Below, piece after piece: positions 16,984 to 25,454 of a stretch of 64,000 bases of DNA (position 1 is its first letter; each line of letters starts with the position of its first letter). The translations under genes were made by a program, and so were the position numbers. Under the pieces are notes generated by a model that ran no database searches, was not told the origin of the DNA, and saw only the letters and a program-made list of their open reading frames with translations. Source of the stretch: a virus; the IMG/VR virus record IMGVR_UViG_3300009127_000250, positions 1 through 64,000 of that record; one strand, given 5' to 3'.

Positions 16984-17217
16984 ATGAAATCTAAAGACGA
17001 TCTGTACGGCCACCGTCTTTGCCACAGAGGGAATAATAATCCAATGATACCTTTATCAGAATGTAACAATTGGCATTTGTATATAAATGGAAAATGCACC
17101 GAATGCCCCTCGAAGCCTAAATGTGATCTAAAGGTCAAGTTAATGATGGTGCAAAGAGAAATCGACAGCATCACTAAGAAAATGTGTTCAATAGCAGACA
17201 ACCTGGAGCAAGCATGA
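16984..17217 (+). CDS. Small Cys-rich protein
   Basis: 77 aa. Cysteines in NGKCTECPSKPKCDLK suggest zinc binding, followed by a C-terminal coiled coil. The stop overlaps the next start (ATGA). Confidence 0.55.
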   Translation: MKSKDDLYGHRLCHRGNNNPMIPLSECNNWHLYINGKCTECPSKPKCDLKVKLMMVQREIDSITKKMCSIADNLEQA

Positions 17218-17480
17218 TGCCGTTTAAGAAAGAGATGTTCTGGGAGTGGTTGTACGACCTGCAGAACGTTTCATGGGGCAACATAAGACCATGCCCAAAT
17301 TGTGGCTTCCGTATATGCTCTGACTGCGGATATGGGGTGAAAGATTATTGGGGCGAATTCGACTGCATGGCTCCAAATGCCGAAGATCTGGACTGCGGCG
17401 ACTGTTGGCATCTATATTGCCCGGACTGCAAACGTAAAGAAATCTTATTCCGAAATTTCAATGTTGGAATATCTTCTTAA
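17214..17480 (+). CDS. Cys-rich zinc-binding protein
   Basis: 88 aa from ATG 17214. Contains CPNCGFRICSDCGYG and CGDCWHLYCPDCKRK, two probable zinc sites. Overlaps the next gene by 20 bases. Role unknown. Confidence 0.65.
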   Translation: MMPFKKEMFWEWLYDLQNVSWGNIRPCPNCGFRICSDCGYGVKDYWGEFDCMAPNAEDLDCGDCWHLYCPDCKRKEILFRNFNVGISS

Positions 17481-17658
17481 CTATAAAGGACCAGCCAAGA
17501 TCATCTCAGCCCATGAAATTATATGTAGCCCTAATGATGAATTGGCCGCAATAGCCATCATATCTTGGTGTATCTGGCTGATGTGCAAATTATGGGGCAA
17601 GGGCATAACAATCTGCTATTATCACCTAAAAAAGTTCCTAAAAAATAAAATTTTTTAA
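17461..17658 (+). CDS. Small hydrophobic protein
   Basis: 65 aa with one hydrophobic stretch (LAAIAIISWCIWLMCKLW) and a lysine-rich end. Likely membrane-associated; function unknown. Confidence 0.45.
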   Translation: MLEYLLNYKGPAKIISAHEIICSPNDELAAIAIISWCIWLMCKLWGKGITICYYHLKKFLKNKIF

Positions 17659-17663
17659 TTGTA

Positions 17664-17682
17664 TTCTTACTGATAGTGTGAT
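17664..17682. promoter_or_regulatory. Prophage operator copy
   Basis: TTCTTACTGATAGTGTGAT, with a perfect left half and a degenerate right half compared with 8122-8140. It lies before the operon that starts at 17727. Confidence 0.6.
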
Positions 17683-17726
17683 AAATGTGTCAGCATTCTT
17701 TGAAAATCTTACTAAAGGAGAATCCC

Positions 17727-18119
17727 ATGTTAGACATGGAAGGATTACGGGAATTTGCTCAACTTGAAAATGAAATAGCTGACCTTGACGCCAAGGTCAA
17801 TAAGCTCAAAAAACGCAAAAACGATATCGGCCCGGCGCTGGTGGAAAATCTCGCAGACGAAAAGATCGACAAAATAACTATCCTGGGCCGAACAATCCAC
17901 CCGCATGTCCGTATCGTGTCTCAAGTTAAATCCAAAAGGGACGCCATCGAAGCACTCAAAGAGGCAGGCTTCCAAAGCTATATTGACGAAGGGTATAACA
18001 CTACTTCACTCAATGCCCTGCTTGCCGAAATGACCAGAAACGGCGAAAAGCTCCCCGAAGCATTCGAAGGCCGTATCAGTATCAACAGCGTTATTACGCT
18101 CCGGTCAAAAACATCATAA
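17727..18119 (+). CDS. Coiled-coil phage protein, unknown
   Basis: 130 aa from ATG 17727 with AAGGAG at 17715-17720; the longer frame from 17685 would read through the ribosome-binding site. The N-terminal coiled coil (LENEIADLDAKVNKLKKRKN) precedes a small alpha/beta region. Resembles accessory proteins found beside phage recombination genes, but I assign no function. Confidence 0.65.
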   Translation: MLDMEGLREFAQLENEIADLDAKVNKLKKRKNDIGPALVENLADEKIDKITILGRTIHPHVRIVSQVKSKRDAIEALKEAGFQSYIDEGYNTTSLNALLAEMTRNGEKLPEAFEGRISINSVITLRSKTS

Positions 18120-18141
18120 ATACCTATAGAAAGGAAAACCA

Positions 18142-18483
18142 ATGGGTAAAATTATCTTTCAAGCAATTAAAGTCGGCAGGGGCCGTAATGCGCCCCAAAA
18201 AAGATTTAAAATCTGCGCCGAATGCGGACTGAAATGCACCGATCACCGGATCGATATCAGCGAACCTGATAAAGAATCGATCTGCATCGTGTGCCTCGCC
18301 CGCGCCTACTTCAACCAAAAGAAACGAAAAGCAAAGTGGTATAATAAAATTTTGTCTTCTTTGTTTTCTAACAAACCTCAAACAGATGTGATTGTCTCCA
18401 AAAGGAAAATTAAGGTAGTCCCGTCTGTAGGAGAAACCGTAACAGTGGACAAACCTGCCGACGCTCAGACCAAGGCAGCATAA
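18142..18483 (+). CDS. Zinc-ribbon-like protein
   Basis: 113 aa. CAECGLKCTDH and CIVCLARAYF give a four-cysteine site in the first 55 residues; the rest is basic with an Ala/Asp tail. Preceded by GAAAGGAAAA. Unknown function. Confidence 0.6.
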   Translation: MGKIIFQAIKVGRGRNAPQKRFKICAECGLKCTDHRIDISEPDKESICIVCLARAYFNQKKRKAKWYNKILSSLFSNKPQTDVIVSKRKIKVVPSVGETVTVDKPADAQTKAA

Positions 18484-18576
18484 CCACTAAACCGGAATCA
18501 AATAAGAGAGGGGGTGGAAAAACAAACTTTGAACTTTTAAACTTTAGACCACTTAAACAAGGAGTATTGAAGCTTT

Positions 18577-19368
18577 ATGAGTAAAAAAAATACAAAAGGC
18601 AAGGAAGTGGCTGTAGTCGGCATTCAAAATTATGCCATTATGCGTCAGGACATTGACATCAAAGAGGTTATCGAAAACAACCTCGGCGGAGAACAGCTTT
18701 CCGCTCTGGATCTGGAACGGGTAAAAATCCCCGGCTCCGGCGGAACCACATGGGAAGTTCCGAAATTCGGCGGCATCGATGAAATAAAAGAATTGAATGT
18801 TCTTATCATCTATAATGCCGTCAATCGTACCTATTGGGAAGTTCCCTACGGCGAAGGCGATCCAACTCCACCGGATTGTTTCTCCGAAGATGCAGTCAAC
18901 GGCATCGGCAACCCCGAATGCCCGAGCGCATCCGGTAAGTGCAAAGATTGCCCCATGGCCAAATTCGGAACCGCTAAGGGCGGCAAAGGCGATGGTCAGG
19001 CGTGCAGCAAAAAACGCACGTTCTTCTTCCTGCGGGAAGGGAACATCCTGCCCATGACCCTAAACGCTGCTCCGGCCTCATTGAAGAACGCCCTTCAATA
19101 CCTGATTGGGCTAACTTCGGCCGGTATGGAACCGCATCACGTGGTTACACGGCTGACTCTGGAAAAGGATAAATCCCGCACCGGAAGCGTGGAGTACAGC
19201 AAGGTTATCTTCACTCCGTTGAAGGATTCAATTCCGGCCGAGCAAATTCCGGCCATTAACGAGTATGTCGCAAACATCACTCCGTTCCTGAAAAAGACAG
19301 CCAAGGAAATGGCGCACACCGAGGCCGGATACGATGCTCCGGCCGCCGAACAAAAGGCAGCAGCCTAA
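18577..19368 (+). CDS. Conserved phage protein, possible ssDNA-binding
   Basis: 263 aa, preceded by AAGGAG. The middle has a four-cysteine cluster (NPECPSASGKCKDCP, ACSKKRTFFF) followed by a beta-rich region; the tail is Ala/Glu-rich. The position before the primase and the overall style suggest a replication-associated single-strand-binding or recombination mediator protein, but no diagnostic motif proves it. Confidence 0.6.
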   Translation: MSKKNTKGKEVAVVGIQNYAIMRQDIDIKEVIENNLGGEQLSALDLERVKIPGSGGTTWEVPKFGGIDEIKELNVLIIYNAVNRTYWEVPYGEGDPTPPDCFSEDAVNGIGNPECPSASGKCKDCPMAKFGTAKGGKGDGQACSKKRTFFFLREGNILPMTLNAAPASLKNALQYLIGLTSAGMEPHHVVTRLTLEKDKSRTGSVEYSKVIFTPLKDSIPAEQIPAINEYVANITPFLKKTAKEMAHTEAGYDAPAAEQKAAA

Positions 19369-19382
19369 CTTGCTATAAACTT

Positions 19383-19509
19383 AGTGTCTGTCGGGCGCTG
19401 CAAAACTCGCTTCCTGTCCAATAAGACCGAATAAGCCCGGACGACGGCAATAATGTCTCAAGCGCAAATGTAGCCGTAAAGCATTAGCCCTGGGGAGCAA
19501 TCAGACACT
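19383..19509 (+). ncRNA. Structured RNA candidate
   Basis: An 8-bp closing stem AGTGTCTG/CAGACACT (19383-19390 with 19502-19509) encloses about 110 bases with further complementary segments, such as CGGGC (from 19392) with GCCCG, and GCGCT with AAGCGC. No gene crosses it. Size is close to the RNA at 15527-15646, though the sequence is different. Confidence 0.4.
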
Positions 19510-19534
19510 CCAACTTAATCCCCCAAAAAAAATA

Positions 19535-19606
19535 GGGCGGCAATCAGTTGAACCATATGTAGCGATAAGCCATGTGAGTTTCAACTCAAAAAGCCGCCCT
19601 GTTTTT
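19535..19606 (+). terminator. Terminator with long interrupted stem
   Basis: GGGCGGC/GCCGCCC (19535-19541 with 19593-19599) and inner AGTTGAA/TTCAACT (19546-19552 with 19580-19586), followed by TGTTTTT. Likely ends the preceding operon or the structured RNA. Confidence 0.65.
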
Positions 19607-19657
19607 ATGTTGGAACCATGCCAAAAAATGGGGAAAAACAGGGCAAAGGGGAACACC

Positions 19658-20146
19658 ATGAAACGGCCATGGAAATACGATCCTGGCATCATCAATGGAA
19701 CCATAGATCGGACAATTAAAAACGTCATTAACTGGCATCAAGGATCAGAATACGATGAAAAGCAAATCCGGAGTGACCTTCTTAAAGCAATTAAATTCGA
19801 AGGTGCAAGTAACGGATACAAACTTGCAAAATTTCTGGACGACAAATGCTGTTGGTATGGCATTAATACAGAACTCATAGAAATACTCGAAGAAATTTAT
19901 TACGACCACAACACTGTCTATACGGAATGGGTAATGAAATGGGTAAACTGGTGTAATATTAGGCCGGATTTTAAATTTGGAGACTATGTCGTTATTCAAC
20001 AGTTTGGAGAAGGTATTATCATTGGTATTTCCCATAAAACAGCCCGGTATAAAGTCAAAAAAGTCTTCACCGACAAATACTACTATCTGATCGATTATGA
20101 AAGAGTGCTAAGAAAAGCAATCTATACCGAACAGGAGAAATTATAG
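19658..20146 (+). CDS. Hypothetical phage protein
   Basis: 162 aa from ATG 19658 with AAAGGGGA upstream; a longer frame would start inside the terminator hairpin. The C-terminal half reads FGDYVVIQQFGEGIIIGIS, a likely small beta-barrel (KOW/Tudor-like) element. Ends six bases before the primase. Confidence 0.6.
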   Translation: MKRPWKYDPGIINGTIDRTIKNVINWHQGSEYDEKQIRSDLLKAIKFEGASNGYKLAKFLDDKCCWYGINTELIEILEEIYYDHNTVYTEWVMKWVNWCNIRPDFKFGDYVVIQQFGEGIIIGISHKTARYKVKKVFTDKYYYLIDYERVLRKAIYTEQEKL

Positions 20147-20152
20147 TCATTT

Positions 20153-22072
20153 ATGGACACTAAGCAATTTATAGACCAACTGTTCGGCCTCAAAGATGAT
20201 CGGACCTGGATCTTAACATGGGAAAAAGATCTCGACCCAAAACAAGGCCGGTCCAAATGGTTCCAAAGCCACCTGGAAGCCGCCGCTTATATTGCAGGTA
20301 AGCAAAATATCTACATCTGCGCCGGTATGTCATGGCAAAACCGTGGCAAATATAAAAGAATGACCGTCGATCAAGTTCACGGCATCCCGGGCTTCTTCAT
20401 CGATATAGACGTCCAGCATAAACACGCCCATAAAAAGAAAAACCTGCCTGCAACCATCGAAGAAGCACGCTCACTGATCGAAAGTTATGGGTGGGACCCA
20501 ACCATAATCATGCACTCCGGACATGGACTCCAGGCGTGGTGGTTGTTCAAAGAACCCTTGATGTTTGACGACCAAGATGAATGGGCAGAAACCTTGGGAC
20601 TTTCCCGCCGGCTACAGGCCACCATCAAAGAACGTGCCAATGAAAAAGGATGGGAAATCGACAACACTTCTAATTTAGACCGCCTAATGCGTCCGATCGG
20701 TACAGTCAATCAAAAAGAAAACTGCGACCCTGTCATGGCCACAGTGTTGCAGTATAACGAAAAAGTCAGATACAACCCGGATGATTTCGATGAAATCCTG
20801 CTTGAAATTGAGCCAAGCATCTCAAGTAACCTAATCTCAAATAGCGAGCCAATAACCCAGAGTAACCCTGAAGTCGTCAGCGAGCCATCAAGCGCCAGCA
20901 ACCCACTTGGGAAAAGCGAGCCACGGGGAGCGAGCAACCCTATTACGGATAGCGAGTCTTGTTCGGAAAGTAAACCAAAAAATACAAGCGCCAATAAGGT
21001 CGTAAATATAACCCAGGAAATCAAAGAAAAATCAAAGACCTTGGAACTTAACGAAAATGCTGAACCGTCCTTCGAAAAGTTCGCCGCTATCAACCAAATA
21101 TTTGCACCCGAATTTATAAACACCTGGAATAATGACCGAGATGATGAACTCAACGACACATCACCTTCGGGCTACGATTTCACACTGGCTTTAATGGCAG
21201 CCCAATGCAACTGGACAGATCAAGAGATCATGGATCTCATGATTGCGTTCAGGCGTAAGCACGGCCATGACTTACACCTGAGCAATATACAAAAGTACAT
21301 CCGGACGATCATCAATGCCCGCTCAAAGATCGAAACCGAAGAAGCCCAAAAAGCCGTAGATGTCGCCGCCGACCTTACCGGCTCCGATTATCAAAACATT
21401 GACCAAAACCGCAAAGCTGTCTGTAAACGCCTTGGCTTTCAAGATATCAGAATTCTGTGCTTCCCGGAAGATCCGCCAGTGTTCCGGCTGATTGTCAATA
21501 ATAAAAAAACGGAATTCCGAAGTTCAAATAAACTAATGGAATTCCGCCAGTTCAGAGAACAAGTCGGTAACTTAATTAAAAAAAGAATCGTATGCTCAAA
21601 AAAGGAATGGGATGACAAACTCGCAGACCTTATCATGTCAATAGTTGAAGATGTGCCTGTCGATGAAATGCGTACTGCAATCGGCATCGTTAAAATCTGG
21701 CTAAAAAAGTATCTCAAGAGCCGACCAAAATACCCAGTCGAAGAAGGCGCGCCCGACAACCAACCGTTCATCCATAAAGGCAATTGGTACATGTTCCCCA
21801 TACAGTTCGATGCCTATACCCGACAAACATGCAACAACCGAGACCCAAGAGAAATCCTGTTCCGAATATTGGAATTTGACCTTGGGTTATCAAAGAAAAG
21901 TATCAGCTACAGGAAAAAGACCGATAAAAAAGTAACCTCAGTTAAATGCTGGAAAGTCCCCATAGCAATAATCGATCCATCAAGAACACTAAACACCGCA
22001 CCGCAGGCAGAATCCGAAGGAGCCGACGTGGTACATCTGGATGATAAAAGAAACGCCGATAGGCATGATTAA
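20153..22072 (+). CDS. PrimPol-type primase with repeat-encoded linker
   Basis: 639 aa. The N-terminal archaeo-eukaryotic primase domain has the metal motif FFIDIDVQH (D84, D86), HSGHGLQAWW (from H121) and RLMRPIGTVN. A disordered linker (about 219-281) alternates S-E-P and S-N-P every six residues and is encoded by the 36-base repeat array at 20807-20995. A PriCT-like helical domain follows (about 335-400; GYDFTLALMAAQCNWTDQEI), then a C-terminal part rich in basic residues. Starts primers for phage replication; no helicase domain is fused. Confidence 0.82.
   Translation: MDTKQFIDQLFGLKDDRTWILTWEKDLDPKQGRSKWFQSHLEAAAYIAGKQNIYICAGMSWQNRGKYKRMTVDQVHGIPGFFIDIDVQHKHAHKKKNLPATIEEARSLIESYGWDPTIIMHSGHGLQAWWLFKEPLMFDDQDEWAETLGLSRRLQATIKERANEKGWEIDNTSNLDRLMRPIGTVNQKENCDPVMATVLQYNEKVRYNPDDFDEILLEIEPSISSNLISNSEPITQSNPEVVSEPSSASNPLGKSEPRGASNPITDSESCSESKPKNTSANKVVNITQEIKEKSKTLELNENAEPSFEKFAAINQIFAPEFINTWNNDRDDELNDTSPSGYDFTLALMAAQCNWTDQEIMDLMIAFRRKHGHDLHLSNIQKYIRTIINARSKIETEEAQKAVDVAADLTGSDYQNIDQNRKAVCKRLGFQDIRILCFPEDPPVFRLIVNNKKTEFRSSNKLMEFRQFREQVGNLIKKRIVCSKKEWDDKLADLIMSIVEDVPVDEMRTAIGIVKIWLKKYLKSRPKYPVEEGAPDNQPFIHKGNWYMFPIQFDAYTRQTCNNRDPREILFRILEFDLGLSKKSISYRKKTDKKVTSVKCWKVPIAIIDPSRTLNTAPQAESEGADVVHLDDKRNADRHD
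20807..20995 (+). repeat. TIGR-like array embedded in the primase gene
   Basis: Alternating 9-base repeats with 9-base spacers, period 36. First-type repeats start at 20807 (ATTGAGCCA), 20843, 20879 and 20915 (AGCGAGCCA), 20951 (AGCGAGTCT) and 20987 (degenerate). Second-type repeats start at 20825 (AGTAACCTA), 20861 (AGTAACCCT), 20897 (AGCAACCCA), 20933 (AGCAACCCT) and 20969 (AGTAAACCA). All units are in frame and encode S-E-P and S-N-P. The spacers between them all differ. Same unit design as the non-coding array at 35573-35996. Confidence 0.85.
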
Positions 22073-22130
22073 CCCCAAGAGAGGTAGCGAGCCAAGTGAA
22101 AAAAGAAACCCACAGAAAGATAGCGAAATA
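22068..22130 (+). repeat. Single TIGR-like unit after the primase stop codon
   Basis: ATTAACCCC (22068, spanning the primase stop), spacer, AGCGAGCCA (22086-22094), 9-base spacer, AGAAACCCA (22104-22112), 9-base spacer, then AGCGAAATA (22122). The 18-base step is exact. This is one full 36-base unit with a leading half unit, non-coding. Confidence 0.75.
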
Positions 22131-22264
22131 TAAAATAACGAACTTGGAACTTAACGCCGGCTGCGATGGTCACGGTGGTTGGAACTTGGGACTTTGGACT
22201 TAGAAAGAATAAGTTTTGTAGTCCTTATATATATAGAAAACCTTTTTTACTTTTTTTGTTTCAA

Positions 22265-22363
22265 TCTGACTATCTGACTACATCAATAAAATAATCTTTA
22301 ATTGTACATACTTAACTATGACTACAAATCGAATACATTCCGACTACAAACCGACTACAATCC
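22265..22363 (+). repeat. Iteron-like GACTACA repeats
   Basis: TGACTATC, TGACTACATC, TGACTACAAATC, CGACTACAAACC and CGACTACAATCC occur within 100 AT-rich bases between the primase and the UvrD-type helicase genes. Short direct repeats in this place could be initiator-binding iterons of the phage origin. Evidence is pattern and position only. Confidence 0.4.
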
Positions 22364-22437
22364 ACATGTCAGGAGAGGTACGAGGCGTTTTGGTAGTCGA
22401 AGAAAGCTGTCTTATATATAAAGGGCCAAAATAAAAA

Positions 22438-24978
22438 ATGAAGGAACTTCGAATATTCGGGCCGCCGGGAACGGGAAAAAGCACCAGATTGGCTACAGAG
22501 GAGATCCCTAATGCTGTGAGAAAGTTCGGCACAGATAAAGTGGTCGTCACATCTTTTACGCGAGCCGGCGCACAGGAAATAGCATCCAAGAAAAGTATTG
22601 CTACTGGCCGAACCATCCCTGTGAACCCACAGCACGTTGGAACACTACATGCCCTTTGTTATCGCCAGCTTGGAAATCCACAGATCGCTGAAAAGAATCT
22701 TAAGCAATTTAACACCGAGCATCCAAGGTATGCCATCGATGAAAAAGGAATCGGCGGTCTTGACGAAAGCACCATGGCCGGTGGTGACCTTGATGGAATT
22801 GAAAGCAGACATAGCGGGAATAAACTTCTCAATATGCTGAATATCTTTAGGGCTAAAATGATCGATCGCCGATATTGGCCATATGCTTTAAGGGCGTTTA
22901 GCAAAGCATGGGACGATTTTAAAAAGCAGTGCGATTTTATGGATTTTACCGACCTGATCGAAACTGCACTAACCGATCTTCCTTATGCCCCGGGTAATCC
23001 GGATGTAATCTTTGTCGATGAAGCACAGGATTTTACAAGGCTACAATTAGAGCTGGTCAGAAGTTGGGGCAATCAGGCTCAATGGATCGTTCTGGTCGGA
23101 GATGATGATCAGACTATTTATGGTTTTGCCGGAGCAACACCGGATGCTTTTTTAAATCCGCCGATAGATGAAAAATTTAAAAGGGTTCTGGATCAGTCAT
23201 ATAGAGTTCCAAGGGCAGTCTTTGAAAGGGCTATAAGGCTAACAGGTAAAATATCTAAAAGAGAACCTAAAGAATACAGTCCAAGGCAAGCAGAAGGCAG
23301 CGTAGAAATCCTTGATGAAACATATACCAACCCGGACGCTATTCTCGGCCACGCTAAACAGCATCTTCTTGAAGGCAAAACAATCATGTTTCTGGCAACA
23401 TGCGCCTATATGATCGATCCGATAAAAAGGCTGCTGAGAGAACAGGGAATGCCATTTCATAATCCATACCGCAGAGAAAGAAGCGACTGGAACCCACTTC
23501 AATCAGGAAATTCTAAAGTTACGGCCAGAGATCTGCTGGTCAACTTCGCTTCATGTGGAATAGATGATAATTATTGGAATATTCCGCAGTTTATTTCTTG
23601 GGCGCAATATCTGAAAGTTGGAGAGAGCGGCCTAATCCGTAAACAAGGAAAAGCGGGAATAAAAGCCCTGAAAGCGGCAATTGATGAAGGCCATGAAGGA
23701 TTGCATACTGCCAGAAACGTTCTAAAGCAGCTTTTAACTGCCGAAGCGGTAACTCCGGCATTAAACCGCGATATCGACTGGCTTTACGGAAACCTTTTAG
23801 CATCCCGACAACCGGCACTCGATTATCCTATCCGTGTGTATAAGAGATTTGGGGAAGAAGCTGTTCGTGAACGGCCTAAAATTATTATTGGAACCATCCA
23901 TAGTGTTAAGGGCGGAGAAGCCGATTGCCATCCAGGGCACACTCCTATTTTAACTACTAATGGGTATATCCCAATTCGAAACCTTGATTCTACAAAACAT
24001 AAACTTGTTAGTTTCAGTTTAAGAAATAGTAAAATTCTTCGTGGTACACGCAGGCGAAGTAATGGCCTATATGGATATAGTTTTATAAAAGCATCACAAT
24101 TATATAATGGAAAAATTATTTGCTTAAAAAAAGATGATGCCATTACTGAGGTAACACCTAATCACCATTTGACAGTTAGATTAAATAATTTAGCAAAAAA
24201 GAAATATATTACTTATTTAATGAAAAAGAAAAATTGGTGGAGAGTGGGACAATGTAAACTTATATATAATTTTAATCGTAAAGGTAGAGATAAATATCAA
24301 TTTGGGCTTGGCGGTCGTACTCGTAGAGAAGGTGCGGAAGTATCATGGATCTTAGGTGTTCATGATAATATATACGATGCTTTAGTTGAAGAAGCAAAAA
24401 TAACTACTCAATATGGAATTTCTGGAATGGTATTTCGTGCTACAAGGGGAAGTCTTTCTCAAGAAAAGATTGATAATATTTTTAACAGTTTTAAAGGTAT
24501 GGAAAATCGTGCTGTTGATTTACTTAAAGAATTTGGGCGGGATATTCGTTGGCCGTTTTATAAAAATAATATTTCAGCAAAAAGAAATCAAGTGGTAGGG
24601 CAAAATTATAGTTTTGAAATAATAGCAGTGAATTTTTTACCAGGGCTAATGAAAGTTCCGGTTGATGTTGGAAAGCAACAAGCAAAATGGTTTACGCCTG
24701 AATATTCAGAATATTTATATAATGGAAAGGTATATTCTTTAAAGGTCCAGCCGTGGCATTATTATATTGCAAATAAAATAGTTGTACATAATTGCATCTA
24801 TCTATTTCCTGATATTTCATATCAAGGATATAAAGAACTGACCGATGGCAAAAACATTGCTCAAAAGAAAGATGAAATCTACAGACTGTTTTATGTCGGC
24901 ATGACAAGGGCTAAGGAAAAATTGATTATACTGGCTCCCACAAGGCAAAGGGGTGGATGGTATTTTATAGATCTATAA
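22438..24978 (+). CDS. UvrD/Rep-type helicase interrupted by an intein
   Basis: 846 aa precursor; 557 aa after removal of the 289-residue intein (497-785). Superfamily-1A motifs: Walker A GPPGTGKSTR (about 5-14), motif II FVDEAQDF, motif III VGDDDQTIYGFAGA, and the motif V region IGTIHSVKGGEAD that is split by the intein and resumes with CIYLFPD. Ends with FYVGMTRAKEKL (motif VI). Probably unwinds DNA in phage replication; it needs splicing to rebuild motif V. Confidence 0.9.
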   Translation: MKELRIFGPPGTGKSTRLATEEIPNAVRKFGTDKVVVTSFTRAGAQEIASKKSIATGRTIPVNPQHVGTLHALCYRQLGNPQIAEKNLKQFNTEHPRYAIDEKGIGGLDESTMAGGDLDGIESRHSGNKLLNMLNIFRAKMIDRRYWPYALRAFSKAWDDFKKQCDFMDFTDLIETALTDLPYAPGNPDVIFVDEAQDFTRLQLELVRSWGNQAQWIVLVGDDDQTIYGFAGATPDAFLNPPIDEKFKRVLDQSYRVPRAVFERAIRLTGKISKREPKEYSPRQAEGSVEILDETYTNPDAILGHAKQHLLEGKTIMFLATCAYMIDPIKRLLREQGMPFHNPYRRERSDWNPLQSGNSKVTARDLLVNFASCGIDDNYWNIPQFISWAQYLKVGESGLIRKQGKAGIKALKAAIDEGHEGLHTARNVLKQLLTAEAVTPALNRDIDWLYGNLLASRQPALDYPIRVYKRFGEEAVRERPKIIIGTIHSVKGGEADCHPGHTPILTTNGYIPIRNLDSTKHKLVSFSLRNSKILRGTRRRSNGLYGYSFIKASQLYNGKIICLKKDDAITEVTPNHHLTVRLNNLAKKKYITYLMKKKNWWRVGQCKLIYNFNRKGRDKYQFGLGGRTRREGAEVSWILGVHDNIYDALVEEAKITTQYGISGMVFRATRGSLSQEKIDNIFNSFKGMENRAVDLLKEFGRDIRWPFYKNNISAKRNQVVGQNYSFEIIAVNFLPGLMKVPVDVGKQQAKWFTPEYSEYLYNGKVYSLKVQPWHYYIANKIVVHNCIYLFPDISYQGYKELTDGKNIAQKKDEIYRLFYVGMTRAKEKLIILAPTRQRGGWYFIDL
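23926..24792 (+). mobile_element. Intein in the UvrD-type helicase (Cys1...His-Asn/Cys+1)
   Basis: 289 residues. Starts with CHPGHTPILTTNGYIPI (block A), block B is near TEVTPNHHLTVR, and it ends HYYIANKIVVHN followed by the extein Cys. A middle segment (YITYLMKKKNWWRVGQ, then R..E and WILGVHD) resembles a reduced GIY-YIG-like endonuclease; no LAGLIDADG motif is seen. Much more AT-rich than the surrounding helicase, consistent with separate acquisition. Confidence 0.9.
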
Positions 24979-24990
24979 TCGGAGAGGGAT

Positions 24991-25206
24991 ATGCAACAAG
25001 TTGGCGTTAATGAAGATGAATATTATTTTGAGCTTATCAAAGAAACTCATTATGGCAACCCAAATAAAGGTGCATTGATCGTAACGGATGGGGTTAACAA
25101 AGAGTCTCTGCCAAAGTCCCAAATTAGATGGTCGAAGATAAAAGGTCGTGACATTAAGATCATTATTCCGGACTGGCTGGCAAAAGATAGAGGGATAATC
25201 GAATGA
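24991..25206 (+). CDS. Small phage protein, unknown
   Basis: 71 aa after a GGAGAGGG ribosome-binding site. Mixed alpha/beta with a KSQIRWSKIKGRDIKIIIP C-terminal part. The stop overlaps the next ATG. Confidence 0.6.
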   Translation: MQQVGVNEDEYYFELIKETHYGNPNKGALIVTDGVNKESLPKSQIRWSKIKGRDIKIIIPDWLAKDRGIIE

Positions 25207-25439
25207 GTTCTGGGATTGCGCTGAATTTTAATACAGAAGAAGGGGATGTTGAAACTTATTTAGAAAGCAATACACCGGAATGTCTGGCGGGGAAGTGCAA
25301 TTATGTGAAGCTTGTTTGGATACAGCTTGATGAAGAAACAGGATTCAATCAGCTTTATTGTGAAAAATCAGATAAACCGGTGTTTGATATATATAAAGAA
25401 AAGGAGGTCTGTCCAGATAACCGTTGGTCTAAAATCTAA
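25203..25439 (+). CDS. Small Cys-containing protein
   Basis: 78 aa, ATGA overlap with the preceding gene. Four cysteines (TPECLAGKCNYVK, LYCEKS, VCPDNRW) suggest a metal site. Unknown. Confidence 0.55.
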   Translation: MSSGIALNFNTEEGDVETYLESNTPECLAGKCNYVKLVWIQLDEETGFNQLYCEKSDKPVFDIYKEKEVCPDNRWSKI

Positions 25440-25454
25440 CCGAAAGGAATAGAC

